Notes: generated by a model not told the origin, from the sequence alone. 64,000 nt of DNA from Fulvivirga maritima (GCF_021389955.1 NZ_CP089980.1:1363501-1427500), one strand, 5' to 3'. Shown: positions 41,404-51,180, counted from the stretch's first letter. Numbers and translations: made by a program.

Positions 41404-42604
41404 GCAACTTATTATTTTTTTCGACCGTAAGTATCCCTAAATAGATGATGAATATAAAAAAAGCCACTGTGAATAATGTATCACCTAAAAAAAAACCAAG
41501 TAGAAAATAATAGAAAAAAATATATATCTCTTCCATTTCTAATTGCTTGATTAGGATTGTAAACTTCTTGATCATGAAGGCCATGATTATTGAAAATAAA
41601 GTCATTCCTACGAGACCAGTTTCTACTAAGATTTTAACAAAATTAGAGTGAGCCTCATATCCACGTCCATCAGGGGTAGAAAAACCATTCAGTTCAGTTT
41701 CTTGTCCAAGACCACGCCCAAAAAAAAGATAATTTTGAAACCAGTCAGTAACCAAATGATACCACTGCAAAACCCTCCATTGAAAAGAACTATCAAGTTT
41801 TTTTCCTGAGATTTCAGAAATATTATAAGACGAACCTAATGTTGTTATTAATCTATCTTGTACTTCATGATTAAATGATAGGCCAATAATTAAAAACAAA
41901 AAGAGAATGATAAGTTGTATGAATTTTCTCTTATGAATTACATAATAAATGGAGAAGGCTCCTATCAAAATTACAATCGCCCGAAGAGTATCGTTAGCTG
42001 CTAAAAGAAAACAGAACAAAATAAAAGAAACTAAACATAGAAATCTTTGGTATCCCGAAGACCTAACTATTCCCACATAAAGAAAAATCACCAGTAACCC
42101 TAAAAATGTACCAAACTGCCCTTCACGCTCAAAATAACCAGATAAACGACTATGACCGTGGATGACTGTCACCTCATTACCATACAGATCAAACAAACAA
42201 TAAATAAGATGAAAAGTAAAGATTATTATAAGACCACTCCAAACAACCCTACTTGGCAAAAATTTAGCGACTACTATGCCTAAGTAAAATAAGGCCAAGA
42301 GTAAAAGGTATCTAGAAAGATCATGTATTGCATTTTCAAATGGCATGCCTTGATAAAGGCTTCCTACCATACCTATACCTAAAAAAAGAATAGCTATAAC
42401 CAGAATTATTAAATTATTAACCTTTATTGGAGTGGAAGAATCACTATAAAGGTATAAGAATAATACCCCTAGACTAACTGCTCCGAACAATAGGTTATAA
42501 ATTGAATTATTTAATAAATATGTAAATCTCAAAGTTGTAAGGACAAACAACATTAAGGCAATCACAAAATTAACTAAATAATAACTTGAAGCTTTTTTGA
42601 TCAT
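41396..42604 (-). CDS. O-antigen polymerase (Wzy-like)
   Basis: This is a 402-residue protein with about eleven membrane helices. The loop FFGRGLGQETELNGFST, followed by EAHSNFVKILVETGLVG, is the Wzy_C/O-antigen ligase signature. Its position among glycosyltransferases and next to the flippase in a Wzx/Wzy cluster makes the polymerase the best assignment, with the gene at 38406 as ligase or second polymerase. Confidence 0.78.
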   Translation of the reverse strand: MIKKASSYYLVNFVIALMLFVLTTLRFTYLLNNSIYNLLFGAVSLGVLFLYLYSDSSTPIKVNNLIILVIAILFLGIGMVGSLYQGMPFENAIHDLSRYLLLLALFYLGIVVAKFLPSRVVWSGLIIIFTFHLIYCLFDLYGNEVTVIHGHSRLSGYFEREGQFGTFLGLLVIFLYVGIVRSSGYQRFLCLVSFILFCFLLAANDTLRAIVILIGAFSIYYVIHKRKFIQLIILFLFLIIGLSFNHEVQDRLITTLGSSYNISEISGKKLDSSFQWRVLQWYHLVTDWFQNYLFFGRGLGQETELNGFSTPDGRGYEAHSNFVKILVETGLVGMTLFSIIMAFMIKKFTILIKQLEMEEIYIFFYYFLLGFFLGDTLFTVAFFIFIIYLGILTVEKNNKLHG

Positions 42605-43783
42605 TTAACTATTTCTTTTCATCCTGTTTTTATACAAAACAAATGTTCTCATAGTATATAAGAGATGCAATAACAGATCAAAACTACATCTTCTTATTTC
42701 CTTCTGTAACGACAAATACAAACGATTATATTCACTGCGTTTTTCTAACAAGTCAAAATTAACTTTAAACATTTGTTGGGAAAATTTCTCCAAACCTTCT
42801 CTATAGTCAACATCAAGAATTGAGCGCCTGATTTTTAAGTATGACTTCTCAACAATATCTTCATTTACCTCGTTTCTTGGAGAAAAGTTGCTTTTTGAGA
42901 CACTTTGAAATGTCATATCATCAACTAGAACAGGTATATCACTCCCTAATACTGGGGTAAGTATAACCTTCCCCAGACTAGCGGCCTCCATTAAGCCACG
43001 CCCAGTACCAATCACGTAATTAGATACATTAATCAGTTCACTTGCATTTTTAGTAAATTCATCTTCCGTCACAAAATGAACGTAGGATGGAGATGAATCA
43101 GATAGGTTCTGAAATATATCATGATCGTAAACAACCCCGACAACAAGTAAGGTACACGTTTGACCATCCCTTCTCAATCGTTCTACTAAATTAATACTTT
43201 GTTTAATACTACTTTCATATGCTTCGCCAATTCTAGCAACACGTAGGAAGACAACACCATCAAGGTTAATTCTTGTTTTAAGTTTATTAATTCTCAATTT
43301 ATCTGGTCGCACCTGTATCACTCTATTTGGAATAAGGTATCTCTTCCCATTACTATATCTAGCTCTATGCTCAAAAAACAGATCATTTTCTTTTGAAAAA
43401 TTTATCATCGCATCAAATTTAGGGAAATAATGGGGTGGATTAGGGCCTCCACATTTAGTTAAAATAACCCCCACTCTGAACTTAGTATTTAAAAATCTAG
43501 CGAATAAATAGGCATGAATATCAAAAGCATGAATTACGTCTGGCTTAATTTCTTTAAAAATTCTATGTAATTGATGCATTGCAGTTGAAAAATCACACCC
43601 TCTACAATAAACGAAATCGTTCCGCAATTCTACACCTTCCAATATTTTGTATGGCTTAAGACCTATTACTGCGATACTTGGCTCTACAACTGATGATAGT
43701 GCTTTAATCGTGGTTAGCATACTATATGTATGTCCACCACCAATTTCCTTTCCTAAATTTGAAATTAGGTATAAAACCTTCAT
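42605..43783 (-). CDS. Glycosyltransferase family 4-like protein
   Basis: The 392-residue protein begins MKVLYLISNLGKEIGGGHTY, then DVIHAFDIHAYLFARFL, a GT-B linker with FLRVARIGEAYESSIKQ and the donor-site region VIGTGRGLMEAASLGKVILT. This is consistent with GT4-type enzymes. A C-terminal extension of about 60 basic residues follows the Rossmann domain. It starts immediately after the flippase with a four-base overlap and belongs to the same operon. Confidence 0.82.
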   Translation of the reverse strand: MKVLYLISNLGKEIGGGHTYSMLTTIKALSSVVEPSIAVIGLKPYKILEGVELRNDFVYCRGCDFSTAMHQLHRIFKEIKPDVIHAFDIHAYLFARFLNTKFRVGVILTKCGGPNPPHYFPKFDAMINFSKENDLFFEHRARYSNGKRYLIPNRVIQVRPDKLRINKLKTRINLDGVVFLRVARIGEAYESSIKQSINLVERLRRDGQTCTLLVVGVVYDHDIFQNLSDSSPSYVHFVTEDEFTKNASELINVSNYVIGTGRGLMEAASLGKVILTPVLGSDIPVLVDDMTFQSVSKSNFSPRNEVNEDIVEKSYLKIRRSILDVDYREGLEKFSQQMFKVNFDLLEKRSEYNRLYLSLQKEIRRCSFDLLLHLLYTMRTFVLYKNRMKRNS

Positions 43784-45063
43784 TTAATTTTTAAGATTTT
43801 ATAGAATTGTTGCAATTCATATTTACTAATCATTATTATTGACTTATACGGTAACGAATGGATTCTTCTGTAAAAGATAATTATTAGAACCACACTCGCA
43901 AAGTAACTAACATTAGTTGCTATTGCCGCTCCAATGACTCCTTTTGATGGTATCAGAATTATATTTAAAACTATGTTTAGCATTACTGCTGGAATAAAAA
44001 CTTTTAACGCAATGTCCGGTCTCCCAATTCCTGCTAACTGACTATTTAAAACTTTAAAAATCACGAAAATCAATATGCCAGGTAAGAGGTATTGAATAAC
44101 TAATACACTCGACGAAAACTCTTTACCATAAATAATCGGTATAAAAATTGGGGCCAAGAAATACGCTAAAAAACACATGAAAAATCCTAGAATAAAAGAA
44201 ATTTTAAGAATTACTAAGACTTCGTTAGTATTCTCCAAAGAATTTTTAGAATTGGCAGTTCGAGCCAAGATTACGGTTCCTATAGCAGTAGGTACAAGCC
44301 AAATTTGTTCCACAAGATTTACACCCAAAGTGTAATTGCCAATTTCAGCAGACGAAACCCATCGATCCAAGAGCAATATGTCCAGCTTGTAATTCAACTG
44401 TACAAAGAAAAGAGCTAAAGCATAAACAAATCCCTTTTTTAGCAAACTCTTTATTAGAACAATGCTCACTCCAAATTCTATTTCATACCTCTTGGTTATA
44501 ATAATAAAAGCATAAATAGATAAAAAAAGATTTGATGCAAGTAAAACCAATATTGCTCCAACAACCTCCATCTTCAAATAATGAACAAGCACAATAACAC
44601 CTATACAGTTAATTACAGGTGGCACCCAATTCAGATGATTAAATTCTTTATAAGATTGCTTTGCCAATAAAATCCCACTTGAATAGGAAATCCATAATTT
44701 AGAGGGTATAAACAGACATATTAAAAGGCTGAGCATAACACTTGAGCTCATATTTAAAGCAAATATTATACTAAAGCACGCAATAAAGCTTATAATACTT
44801 GCTCCCAAAAAAATGTTAATCATTGCAGATATCACATCTTTAGTTGAATTCATTGTATTACTTAGGTGATAAATAGCAGACTGTTTAATACCCAACTCTG
44901 CGATACTAAAAATAATAGTTGGAACCACCAGCAAAGTTGACAATAAACCTCTACCTTCTGCTCCTAATAACCTCGCTAACAAAATACCAGACAAAAAATT
45001 TAAAGCTATAGAGGTGGTATTACTGAGAAATACACTTAAAAAGTTTTTAAAAAAACTGCCCAC
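43780..45063 (-). CDS. Polysaccharide flippase (Wzx-like)
   Basis: A multispanning protein of the MATE/Wzx type with about twelve to fourteen helices and the N-terminal signature FLSGILLARLLGAEGRGLLS. An in-frame start exists at 45129, but it lies inside the acetyltransferase gene and adds a polar, non-typical N-terminus. The GTG at 45063, seven bases after that stop, gives MGSFFKNFLSVFLSNTTSIA and fits better. It moves the lipid-linked repeat unit across the inner membrane. Confidence 0.88.
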   Translation of the reverse strand: MGSFFKNFLSVFLSNTTSIALNFLSGILLARLLGAEGRGLLSTLLVVPTIIFSIAELGIKQSAIYHLSNTMNSTKDVISAMINIFLGASIISFIACFSIIFALNMSSSVMLSLLICLFIPSKLWISYSSGILLAKQSYKEFNHLNWVPPVINCIGVIVLVHYLKMEVVGAILVLLASNLFLSIYAFIIITKRYEIEFGVSIVLIKSLLKKGFVYALALFFVQLNYKLDILLLDRWVSSAEIGNYTLGVNLVEQIWLVPTAIGTVILARTANSKNSLENTNEVLVILKISFILGFFMCFLAYFLAPIFIPIIYGKEFSSSVLVIQYLLPGILIFVIFKVLNSQLAGIGRPDIALKVFIPAVMLNIVLNIILIPSKGVIGAAIATNVSYFASVVLIIIFYRRIHSLPYKSIIMISKYELQQFYKILKIK

Positions 45064-45070
45064 ATCAATC

Positions 45071-45592
45071 TTACTTTGGATAAATAACTTTTGATGGCAC
45101 ACCCACAGCCACACAATTTTCAGGCACATCTTCCAAAACTACAGAGTTAGCCCCTACATTGACATTTTCACCTAAATGAACACCTCCAATAATCTTGGCT
45201 CCAGAGTATATAATGCAATTATTTCCGATTGTAGGATATGATTTTTCACTTGATTTCTTCCCATGGCTACCCATTGTTACTTGCTGAAAAATGGTGACGT
45301 TATTCCCTACTTTCACATTTTCACCTATAACTACCCCAAATGGGTGAGGGAATTTTATGCGAGCGCCCAACTGGGCACTAGCTGATATCTCGCTAGAAAA
45401 AATCACCTTCTGAAAATAGCCTAATACTAGATTTAAACGCCTTATTTTTGTAGTATTAACAAAATACATAACCCTATATAGAGCAAGCAACTGAAATCCC
45501 GTATGAAACATCCAAACTCCAATTCTTTTAGAAATTGATTTTCCTCCGTAGAAAATCAGATCATCTTTAATGATCTTCATGACTGAAACCAT
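45071..45592 (-). CDS. Serine acetyltransferase-like hexapeptide-repeat acetyltransferase
   Basis: The 173-residue protein is a left-handed beta-helix acyltransferase: GARIKFPHPFGVVIGENVK, VTIFQQVTMGSHGKKS, NCIIYSGAKIIGGVHLGENV and VPSKVIYPK. It resembles CysE-like short acetyltransferases, but inside a polysaccharide cluster such proteins usually acetylate a sugar. The start could also be the ATG at 45580. The acceptor is unknown. Confidence 0.85.
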   Translation of the reverse strand: MVSVMKIIKDDLIFYGGKSISKRIGVWMFHTGFQLLALYRVMYFVNTTKIRRLNLVLGYFQKVIFSSEISASAQLGARIKFPHPFGVVIGENVKVGNNVTIFQQVTMGSHGKKSSEKSYPTIGNNCIIYSGAKIIGGVHLGENVNVGANSVVLEDVPENCVAVGVPSKVIYPK

Positions 45593-45612
45593 ATCCGCCT
45601 TTCATTATAAAC

Positions 45613-46521
45613 CTAAGTCAAAAAAATAACTTCTGGCTCCAGGTCAATTGAAAATTTTGCTTTTACCTCCACTTGAATAGTCTGCATTAAACTTCTAACA
45701 TCCTTAGAAGATGCATTTTTATCTACTTCAATCCAATTAGCATGTTTCTCGCTTACTACAGCGGTTCCACACCGATATCCTTTTAACCCAGCTTTATCTA
45801 TATACCATCCAGCCGATTTACCTCCAGCCGGCTGTTTGAATGTACTTCCTGCTGTGGCCTTAGTTAATGGTTGTTTAGCCTTTCTATCTTTTAAATTAAA
45901 AAGTGTGCGCTCCTTAATTTTATTAGCATCTGATTTATCCCCCATTCTAAATCTTGCACTTAAGATAAATAGTTCGTTTCCCAAAATAGAACTGTATCTA
46001 TAGCCCAACTGAAGATCATCCTTAACCAAGGTTAATTGATTTCCCATATTGTCAATGGCCTCAATATCAACCAGTAACTCTCCTATTTCAAGAATAGTTC
46101 TTGCTGTTAAGCCAGCATTCATTACTATCCCTCCACCAACGGTACCTGGTATTCCAATCAAAAATTCATATCCGCTACATCCTAATTTTGCTGCGTATTT
46201 TGCTAGCATAGGTAAGGGGACTCCACTCTCTGCTATTATAAAATCATCCGCATTATTAATTGACCGGAGAGCTTTTTTTGTACAAATCACTAAACCATCA
46301 AGACCTTTATCGTCAATTAAAACATTAGACCCTCTGCCTAAAAAATAAACCTTGATACCATTTTGGTAACAAAAAGAAATAACGTCAGCCACTTTATCAG
46401 CCACTGGAAACCAGAAATATTTAGCTTTTCCTCCGATCTTCCAAGTCGTATAATTTGAAAGATCAATATCCCTTTTTAAATCAGGAATCAATTTTTCCAA
46501 CTTTTCAATTGACTCTTTCAA
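45613..46521 (-). CDS. murB: UDP-N-acetylenolpyruvoylglucosamine reductase (MurB-like)
   Basis: The 302-residue FAD enzyme reduces the enolpyruvyl group of UDP-GlcNAc-enolpyruvate to UDP-MurNAc. FAD-binding motifs are visible (FLGRGSNVLI, FLIGIPGTVGGGIVMNAG) together with GSTFKQPAGGKSAGWYIDKA, KGYRCGTAVVSEKHANWIEV and the final Glu region LEPEV. The length fits the shorter MurB type. The start is TTG at 46521, supported by a strong AGGAGG five bases upstream that lies inside the end of murA; no ATG is available nearby. Being translationally coupled to a MurA-like gene in an O-antigen-type cluster suggests a dedicated copy for the polysaccharide. Confidence 0.88.
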   Translation of the reverse strand: MKESIEKLEKLIPDLKRDIDLSNYTTWKIGGKAKYFWFPVADKVADVISFCYQNGIKVYFLGRGSNVLIDDKGLDGLVICTKKALRSINNADDFIIAESGVPLPMLAKYAAKLGCSGYEFLIGIPGTVGGGIVMNAGLTARTILEIGELLVDIEAIDNMGNQLTLVKDDLQLGYRYSSILGNELFILSARFRMGDKSDANKIKERTLFNLKDRKAKQPLTKATAGSTFKQPAGGKSAGWYIDKAGLKGYRCGTAVVSEKHANWIEVDKNASSKDVRSLMQTIQVEVKAKFSIDLEPEVIFLT

Positions 46522-47761
46522 TCCTTCCTCCTAGATTTCTAAATTTTTCAACAAAATTATTATACCCTCTATCAATCTGCCAAGCGTCTTCAATGACAAT
46601 ACCTTCCTGGGAAACAAGTCCTAACAATGCTAAGGCAGCACCAGCTCGAAGATCTACCGCTCTAGCACTTCCTCCTATTATTTTACACGGTCCATTGATA
46701 TTTAACAAATTACCTTCAACACTACTCTTAAATCCAACTTTTTCCATTTCCTCTGCATATTGATACCTTCCAGGGAATCTCAGATCAATAATTTTTGAAT
46801 CTCCCGATGCCTGGGAAGCATAAGCAGCCATAATGGGTTGCATATCTGAATTTATCCCAGGATAAGGTCCAGTACTTATCTCTAACGGAAAACACTTTCC
46901 TCCTCTTATAATAATCGCATCATCAGATCTAAAAAACCTAGCACCACTTTCTCTTAAAAAAATTAAAGGTACTTCAAGATCTTTGAATGGAAAACCATCA
47001 ATTTCTACATCTCCATTTGTCATGACAGAACCAATTAACCATGTTAGTGCCTCCATATTATCTAATATCACATTATGGTTTGTTCCAGATAAAGATTCTT
47101 TACCTTCTATTCTGATATGCTCTTGCCCATACACAGTAATTGAAGCTCCCATTTTATTTAACATTTGTATAAGATCCATTATTTCAGGCCGAATATGTGG
47201 GTTCCAAACCCTTGTAACGCCAGTAGCTAAGCAACCACAAATTATCGCATTTTCAGTTGCTCCTGTTGATCTTATCGGCAATCTAATTTCACAGCCTTGC
47301 AGCCTCCCCTTAGATTCCGCATGCAAATAGTCGCCATCCATCCAAACTTCTGCACCCATTTCCCTAAAAATCATCTCATGCAAATCATATTTTCTTTCCC
47401 CCAATTTGCACCCACCCGGTAAAGGTACCGCTCCCTTACCGTATCTAGTCAGTAGTGCCCCCAGTATCAATAATGTATTTCTGATTGACCTGCCTTCCCA
47501 GCTTAAAGTTGTAATTAGATCACTTGATTCACTAATTATAACTTCATCCTTTTTATGGTGATGAACTGTCTTCCCCAGATTCATAAGCATCTCCTCATGA
47601 ACTTTTACATCCAATAAGTCTGCGGGATAATCAGTTAAATTAATGCTTTCATTGGTAAGCATCGAAGCTGCTAATAAACGCAACGCACTATTTTTTGCTC
47701 CACTAAGCTTTACCTTACCAACCAGCCTGTCAGGCTTAATATGATATTTAAAATTTTCCAA
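46505..47761 (-). CDS. murA: UDP-N-acetylglucosamine 1-carboxyvinyltransferase (MurA-like)
   Basis: The 418-residue enzyme adds enolpyruvate from PEP to UDP-GlcNAc. The Lys-Asn pair is in LSGAKNSALRLLAASML, the catalytic Cys in PLPGGCKLGERKYDLHEM (near residue 118), the Asp in YPGINSDMQPIMAAY and the Arg in VDLRAGAALALLG, so all key residues are present. Family members in peptidoglycan synthesis are the same length. Its 17-base overlap with the MurB-like gene and its location between the sugar-nucleotide and the assembly genes suggest it makes a muramyl-type donor for the surface polysaccharide, unless it is the only cellular copy. Confidence 0.9.
   Translation of the reverse strand: MENFKYHIKPDRLVGKVKLSGAKNSALRLLAASMLTNESINLTDYPADLLDVKVHEEMLMNLGKTVHHHKKDEVIISESSDLITTLSWEGRSIRNTLLILGALLTRYGKGAVPLPGGCKLGERKYDLHEMIFREMGAEVWMDGDYLHAESKGRLQGCEIRLPIRSTGATENAIICGCLATGVTRVWNPHIRPEIMDLIQMLNKMGASITVYGQEHIRIEGKESLSGTNHNVILDNMEALTWLIGSVMTNGDVEIDGFPFKDLEVPLIFLRESGARFFRSDDAIIIRGGKCFPLEISTGPYPGINSDMQPIMAAYASQASGDSKIIDLRFPGRYQYAEEMEKVGFKSSVEGNLLNINGPCKIIGGSARAVDLRAGAALALLGLVSQEGIVIEDAWQIDRGYNNFVEKFRNLGGRIERVN
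46527..46532 (-). promoter_or_regulatory. Shine-Dalgarno AGGAGG deciding the MurB TTG start
   Basis: A full AGGAGG lies five bases before the TTG at 46521 and inside the 3' end of the MurA gene. Strong SD sequences are uncommon in Bacteroidota, so it supports the rare TTG start. Confidence 0.6.
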
Positions 47762-48202
47762 AAAAATATGCTTTTATAATAATGAAATTTTAGTGTAAAA
47801 TCCTCTTAAAGGATAAAATTTAAGGTTACAGAATGAATAAGAGATCTTATAATTAAACCTAAAAGCAATATTAAATAAACCTGTATAAAGTTTCAAAAGA
47901 AAAAAACATACACCCTTCTACACCAAAAAGAATTCATGGTCACTTAAGCAATCTTATTACTATAATAGTAGTAAAATAATAAGCGAATTAATACTATAGA
48001 CTATCAATTTATACTTTGCGATCTTCAGCTATTTTCTCCTCCATATTCTATAACTAAGTAGGAGACAATAATATTTTCACGAAAACATCTTATATTCAAT
48101 CATTTATTTTCAAAAAATGACAATAATAAAAGCTGTCAATAATGTACATATTATTACGCTGCGCTTTCAGTCAATATATCCCCTTATTACGAATAAGACT
48201 AA
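47762..48202. other. Very AT-rich gap inside the polysaccharide cluster
   Basis: About 440 bases separate rmlB and the MurA gene. I see no convincing gene, no TAnnTTTG element and no clear hairpin of note beyond a short ATCCT/AGGAT pair near 47801. It probably holds the promoter of the MurA-to-WecA half and may mark a recombination joint between the conserved sugar-nucleotide genes and the variable genes. Confidence 0.5.
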
Positions 48203-49222
48203 TCAACAATTGTATTTTTTTAAATACCAGTTGATGGTGCGTTTTATGCCGGTATCAAAATTTTCATCGGCTTTCCAGCCCAGGTCATTTTCTAGTTTGG
48301 TGGCATCTATAGCATAACGACGGTCATGTCCGGCACGATCTTTTACATAGGTAATTTGAGATTTGTAAGATTGGTCTCCTTCTTTAGGATGTAATTCATC
48401 AAGGATAGCACAAATGGTGTTAACTACTTCATTATTATTGCGCTCATTTCTACCTCCAATATTATAGGTTTCTCCAACTACTCCTTTATGAAACACAAGG
48501 TCTATGCCTTTACAATGATCAAGCACATATAACCAGTCTCTGATGTTTTTACCGTCACCATAAATAGGAATGCCTTCTCCATTAAGGGCTTTCCTGATGA
48601 TTACTGGTATCAGCTTTTCATCATGCTGCTTAGGACCGTAGTTATTAGAACAGTTAGTTGTAACTACATTCATCCCATAAGTATGAAAATAACTTCTCAC
48701 CAACAGGTCACTGCTAGCTTTAGACGCAGAATAAGGGCTATTAGGTGCATAAGGAGTTTCTTCAGTAAATAGACCTGTTTCTCCTAGAGTACCATATACT
48801 TCATCGGTTGAGATATGATGAAAACGAGCATTTTCAAATTCGTTCTTTTTCTTAAATGGCTCGTCCATCCAGGTATTTCGAGCAACATCTAATAGCGTAA
48901 AAGTGCCATTAATGTTAGTGTTAATAAATGCCTCTGGACCTGAGATGGAGTTATCCACATGAGATTCTGCTGCAAAGTGAACCACTCCTTGAAATTTATA
49001 TTCATTGAAGAGTTTTTCTATAAGAGATCGATCACAGATATCTCCCTGAACAAAGGTATACCTGTCTGAACCTTCTACCTCTGTTAGGTTAGATAAGTCT
49101 CCGGCATAGGTAAGTTTATCTAAATTTACCAAATGGTAATCTGGATATGACTCCAAAAAGTAGGGAACAAAATTAGATCCGATAAATCCTGCTCCCCCTG
49201 TAATCAATATATTTTTTTTCAT
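48203..49222 (-). CDS. rmlB: dTDP-glucose 4,6-dehydratase
   Basis: The extended short-chain dehydrogenase starts with GGAGFIGSNFVPYFL and has FAAESHVDNSI, the TDE triad region HISTDEVYGTLG, YSASKASSDLLVRSY and NNYGPKQHDEKLIP. It converts dTDP-glucose to dTDP-4-keto-6-deoxyglucose. The 339-residue length is normal. rmlA is directly upstream with a one-base overlap. RmlC and RmlD are not in the window, so the final sugar could be rhamnose, fucosamine-like or another deoxysugar. Confidence 0.94.
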   Translation of the reverse strand: MKKNILITGGAGFIGSNFVPYFLESYPDYHLVNLDKLTYAGDLSNLTEVEGSDRYTFVQGDICDRSLIEKLFNEYKFQGVVHFAAESHVDNSISGPEAFINTNINGTFTLLDVARNTWMDEPFKKKNEFENARFHHISTDEVYGTLGETGLFTEETPYAPNSPYSASKASSDLLVRSYFHTYGMNVVTTNCSNNYGPKQHDEKLIPVIIRKALNGEGIPIYGDGKNIRDWLYVLDHCKGIDLVFHKGVVGETYNIGGRNERNNNEVVNTICAILDELHPKEGDQSYKSQITYVKDRAGHDRRYAIDATKLENDLGWKADENFDTGIKRTINWYLKKYNC

Positions 49223-50088
49223 TATTCTCCTGCGATTTTCATTAAGTACTGTCCGTACTGATTTTTCAATAAAGTTTTGGCTGCTTCTTTTAATTGTTCT
49301 TTATTTATGTAGCCCTTTCTAAAAGCTATTTCTTCCAGACATGCTATTTTTAACCCTTGTCTCTCTTCAATAGATTCTACAAAATTGCCTGCCTGAATTA
49401 AACTTTGATGTGTACCTGTATCTAACCATGCCATACCTCTGCCTAAAAGCTCTACACTTAAACTACCTTCTTCTAAATACATATTGTTGAGGTCGGTAAT
49501 TTCAAGCTCTCCTCTTGGGGACGGTTTAATCTGCTTTGCCTTTTCGCTCACTGTATTATCATAAAAGTATAACCCAGTAACAGCATAATTAGATTTTGGA
49601 TTTTCTGGTTTTTCAACCAAAGAAACTACTTTATTATCATCAGTAAATTCCACAACTCCATATCGCTCCGGATCCTTTACATAATAACCAAAAACGGTGG
49701 CACCAGAAGTCTGCTGCGAAGCATTTACCAGTGTCTTAGAGAAATTATACCCATAGAATATATTATCTCCCAAAATCAAACAGCAAGAATCATTACCAAT
49801 AAACTCTTCACCAATAATAAAGGCCTGCGCTAATCCGTCAGGAGAAGGCTGAATGGCATATTGTAAATTGATGCCAAACTGAGAACCATCGCCAAGTAGC
49901 TTTTTGAATGCCTCAGAATCTTCTGGAGTAGTAATGATCAAAACATCTTTAATATCTGCCAACATGAGTACCGATAATGGATAATAAATCATCGGTTTAT
50001 CATAAATGGGCAGTAGCTGCTTTGAAACTGTTTTAGTGAGGGGATAAAGTCGTGTGCCGGAACCTCCGGCGAGTATAATTCCTTTCAT
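49222..50088 (-). CDS. rmlA: Glucose-1-phosphate thymidylyltransferase
   Basis: The 288-residue nucleotidyltransferase has the signature [61 protein letters not shown] and [17 protein letters not shown]. It produces dTDP-glucose for RmlB. It overlaps rmlB by one base and follows galE after 70 bases. Confidence 0.95.
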   Translation of the reverse strand: MKGIILAGGSGTRLYPLTKTVSKQLLPIYDKPMIYYPLSVLMLADIKDVLIITTPEDSEAFKKLLGDGSQFGINLQYAIQPSPDGLAQAFIIGEEFIGNDSCCLILGDNIFYGYNFSKTLVNASQQTSGATVFGYYVKDPERYGVVEFTDDNKVVSLVEKPENPKSNYAVTGLYFYDNTVSEKAKQIKPSPRGELEITDLNNMYLEEGSLSVELLGRGMAWLDTGTHQSLIQAGNFVESIEERQGLKIACLEEIAFRKGYINKEQLKEAAKTLLKNQYGQYLMKIAGE

Positions 50089-50158
50089 GGGTTTTGGTTT
50101 GATTAATATAAATTTAAATTAATAATTTTTAATGAAAAATTACCCTATTTAGCTCAAA

Positions 50159-51175
50159 TCAACCCAAAGATTTCTGCCAATTCCAAGCATCCTTCAATGC
50201 TTCAGCTAGAGTAATTTCTGCTTTCCATTTCAATTCTCTTTCTACTTTGCTAGCATCAGCATATACTTTTTCTACATCTCCGGATCTTCTTGCTCCTATT
50301 TCGTAATTTAATTTTACGCCTGTTACTTCTTGAAAAGTATCTACTACTTCTTGTACTGAATTACCATTACCAGTACCCACGTTGAATACTTCCAAGCAAG
50401 CATCTTTACGAGCTAGGAGATAATCTAAAGCAGCTATATGTGCTTTTGCTAAATCCACTACATGTATGTAGTCTCTGATGCAAGTACCATCAGCTGTATT
50501 ATAGTCATTACCAAATATGGTAAGCTTTTCTCTTATTTCCGCTGCTGTTTGGGTAATGAAAGGCACTAGATTATTGGGTGTTCCCAAAGGCAATTCCCCT
50601 ATTAAAGAAGTAGGGTGTGCTCCAATAGGATTAAAATATCTTAAAAATATTCCTTTGAATGTTTCAGATGTTTTAGCGAAATCTGTAGTGATATCTTCAC
50701 ATATTTGCTTTGTTCTTCCATAAGGAGATTCAGCAGGTTTTGTTGGTGTTTCTTCCGTAACAGGCAACTTATCAGGCTCTCCATATACAGTACATGATGA
50801 TGAAAATACAAAGTTAGTCACACCTTCTTCATCCAATACTTTTAACATATTGATAGTAGAAAGCAAATTGTTCTGATAGTATTTCAACGGCAATTTGGCC
50901 GACTCACCCACGGCTTTATAGGCTGCGAAATGAATCACTCCTGAAATATCTGCATGCTTTTTAAACACAGACTTCAAGAAATCATAATCACCACAATCAC
51001 CCTCTTCTAATGCTACCTCCTGTCCTGTAAGTTCTTTTAACCTATCTAAGATAAACTTTTCTGAGTTTGAAAAATTATCAATAATGATAGGTGTGTATCC
51101 AGAGTTAATCAACTCCACACATGTATGCGAGCCGATATATCCGGCTCCTCCTGTTACGAGTATTTTCTTTTCCAC
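50159..51175 (-). CDS. galE: UDP-glucose 4-epimerase
   Basis: The 338-residue extended SDR has GGAGYIGSHTCVELI, VIHFAAYKAVGES, SSSCTVYGEPDKLP, SPYGRTKQICEDI and LRYFNPIGAHPTSLIGE. The final RRSGDVEKVYADASKVERE is typical of GalE. It interconverts UDP-glucose and UDP-galactose (or the N-acetyl forms) and supplies galactose-type donors to the cluster. Confidence 0.93.
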   Translation of the reverse strand: MEKKILVTGGAGYIGSHTCVELINSGYTPIIIDNFSNSEKFILDRLKELTGQEVALEEGDCGDYDFLKSVFKKHADISGVIHFAAYKAVGESAKLPLKYYQNNLLSTINMLKVLDEEGVTNFVFSSSCTVYGEPDKLPVTEETPTKPAESPYGRTKQICEDITTDFAKTSETFKGIFLRYFNPIGAHPTSLIGELPLGTPNNLVPFITQTAAEIREKLTIFGNDYNTADGTCIRDYIHVVDLAKAHIAALDYLLARKDACLEVFNVGTGNGNSVQEVVDTFQEVTGVKLNYEIGARRSGDVEKVYADASKVERELKWKAEITLAEALKDAWNWQKSLG

Positions 51176-51180
51176 AATAT

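Noticed and set aside
47762-48202. Possible regulatory RNA or attachment site in the AT-rich gap
   Set aside because: No stable hairpin, direct repeat pair or tRNA-like sequence could be identified by eye.
48117-48317. 66-codon plus-strand frame overlapping rmlB
   Set aside because: It lies antisense over the 3' end of a clear rmlB gene and has no protein-like features.
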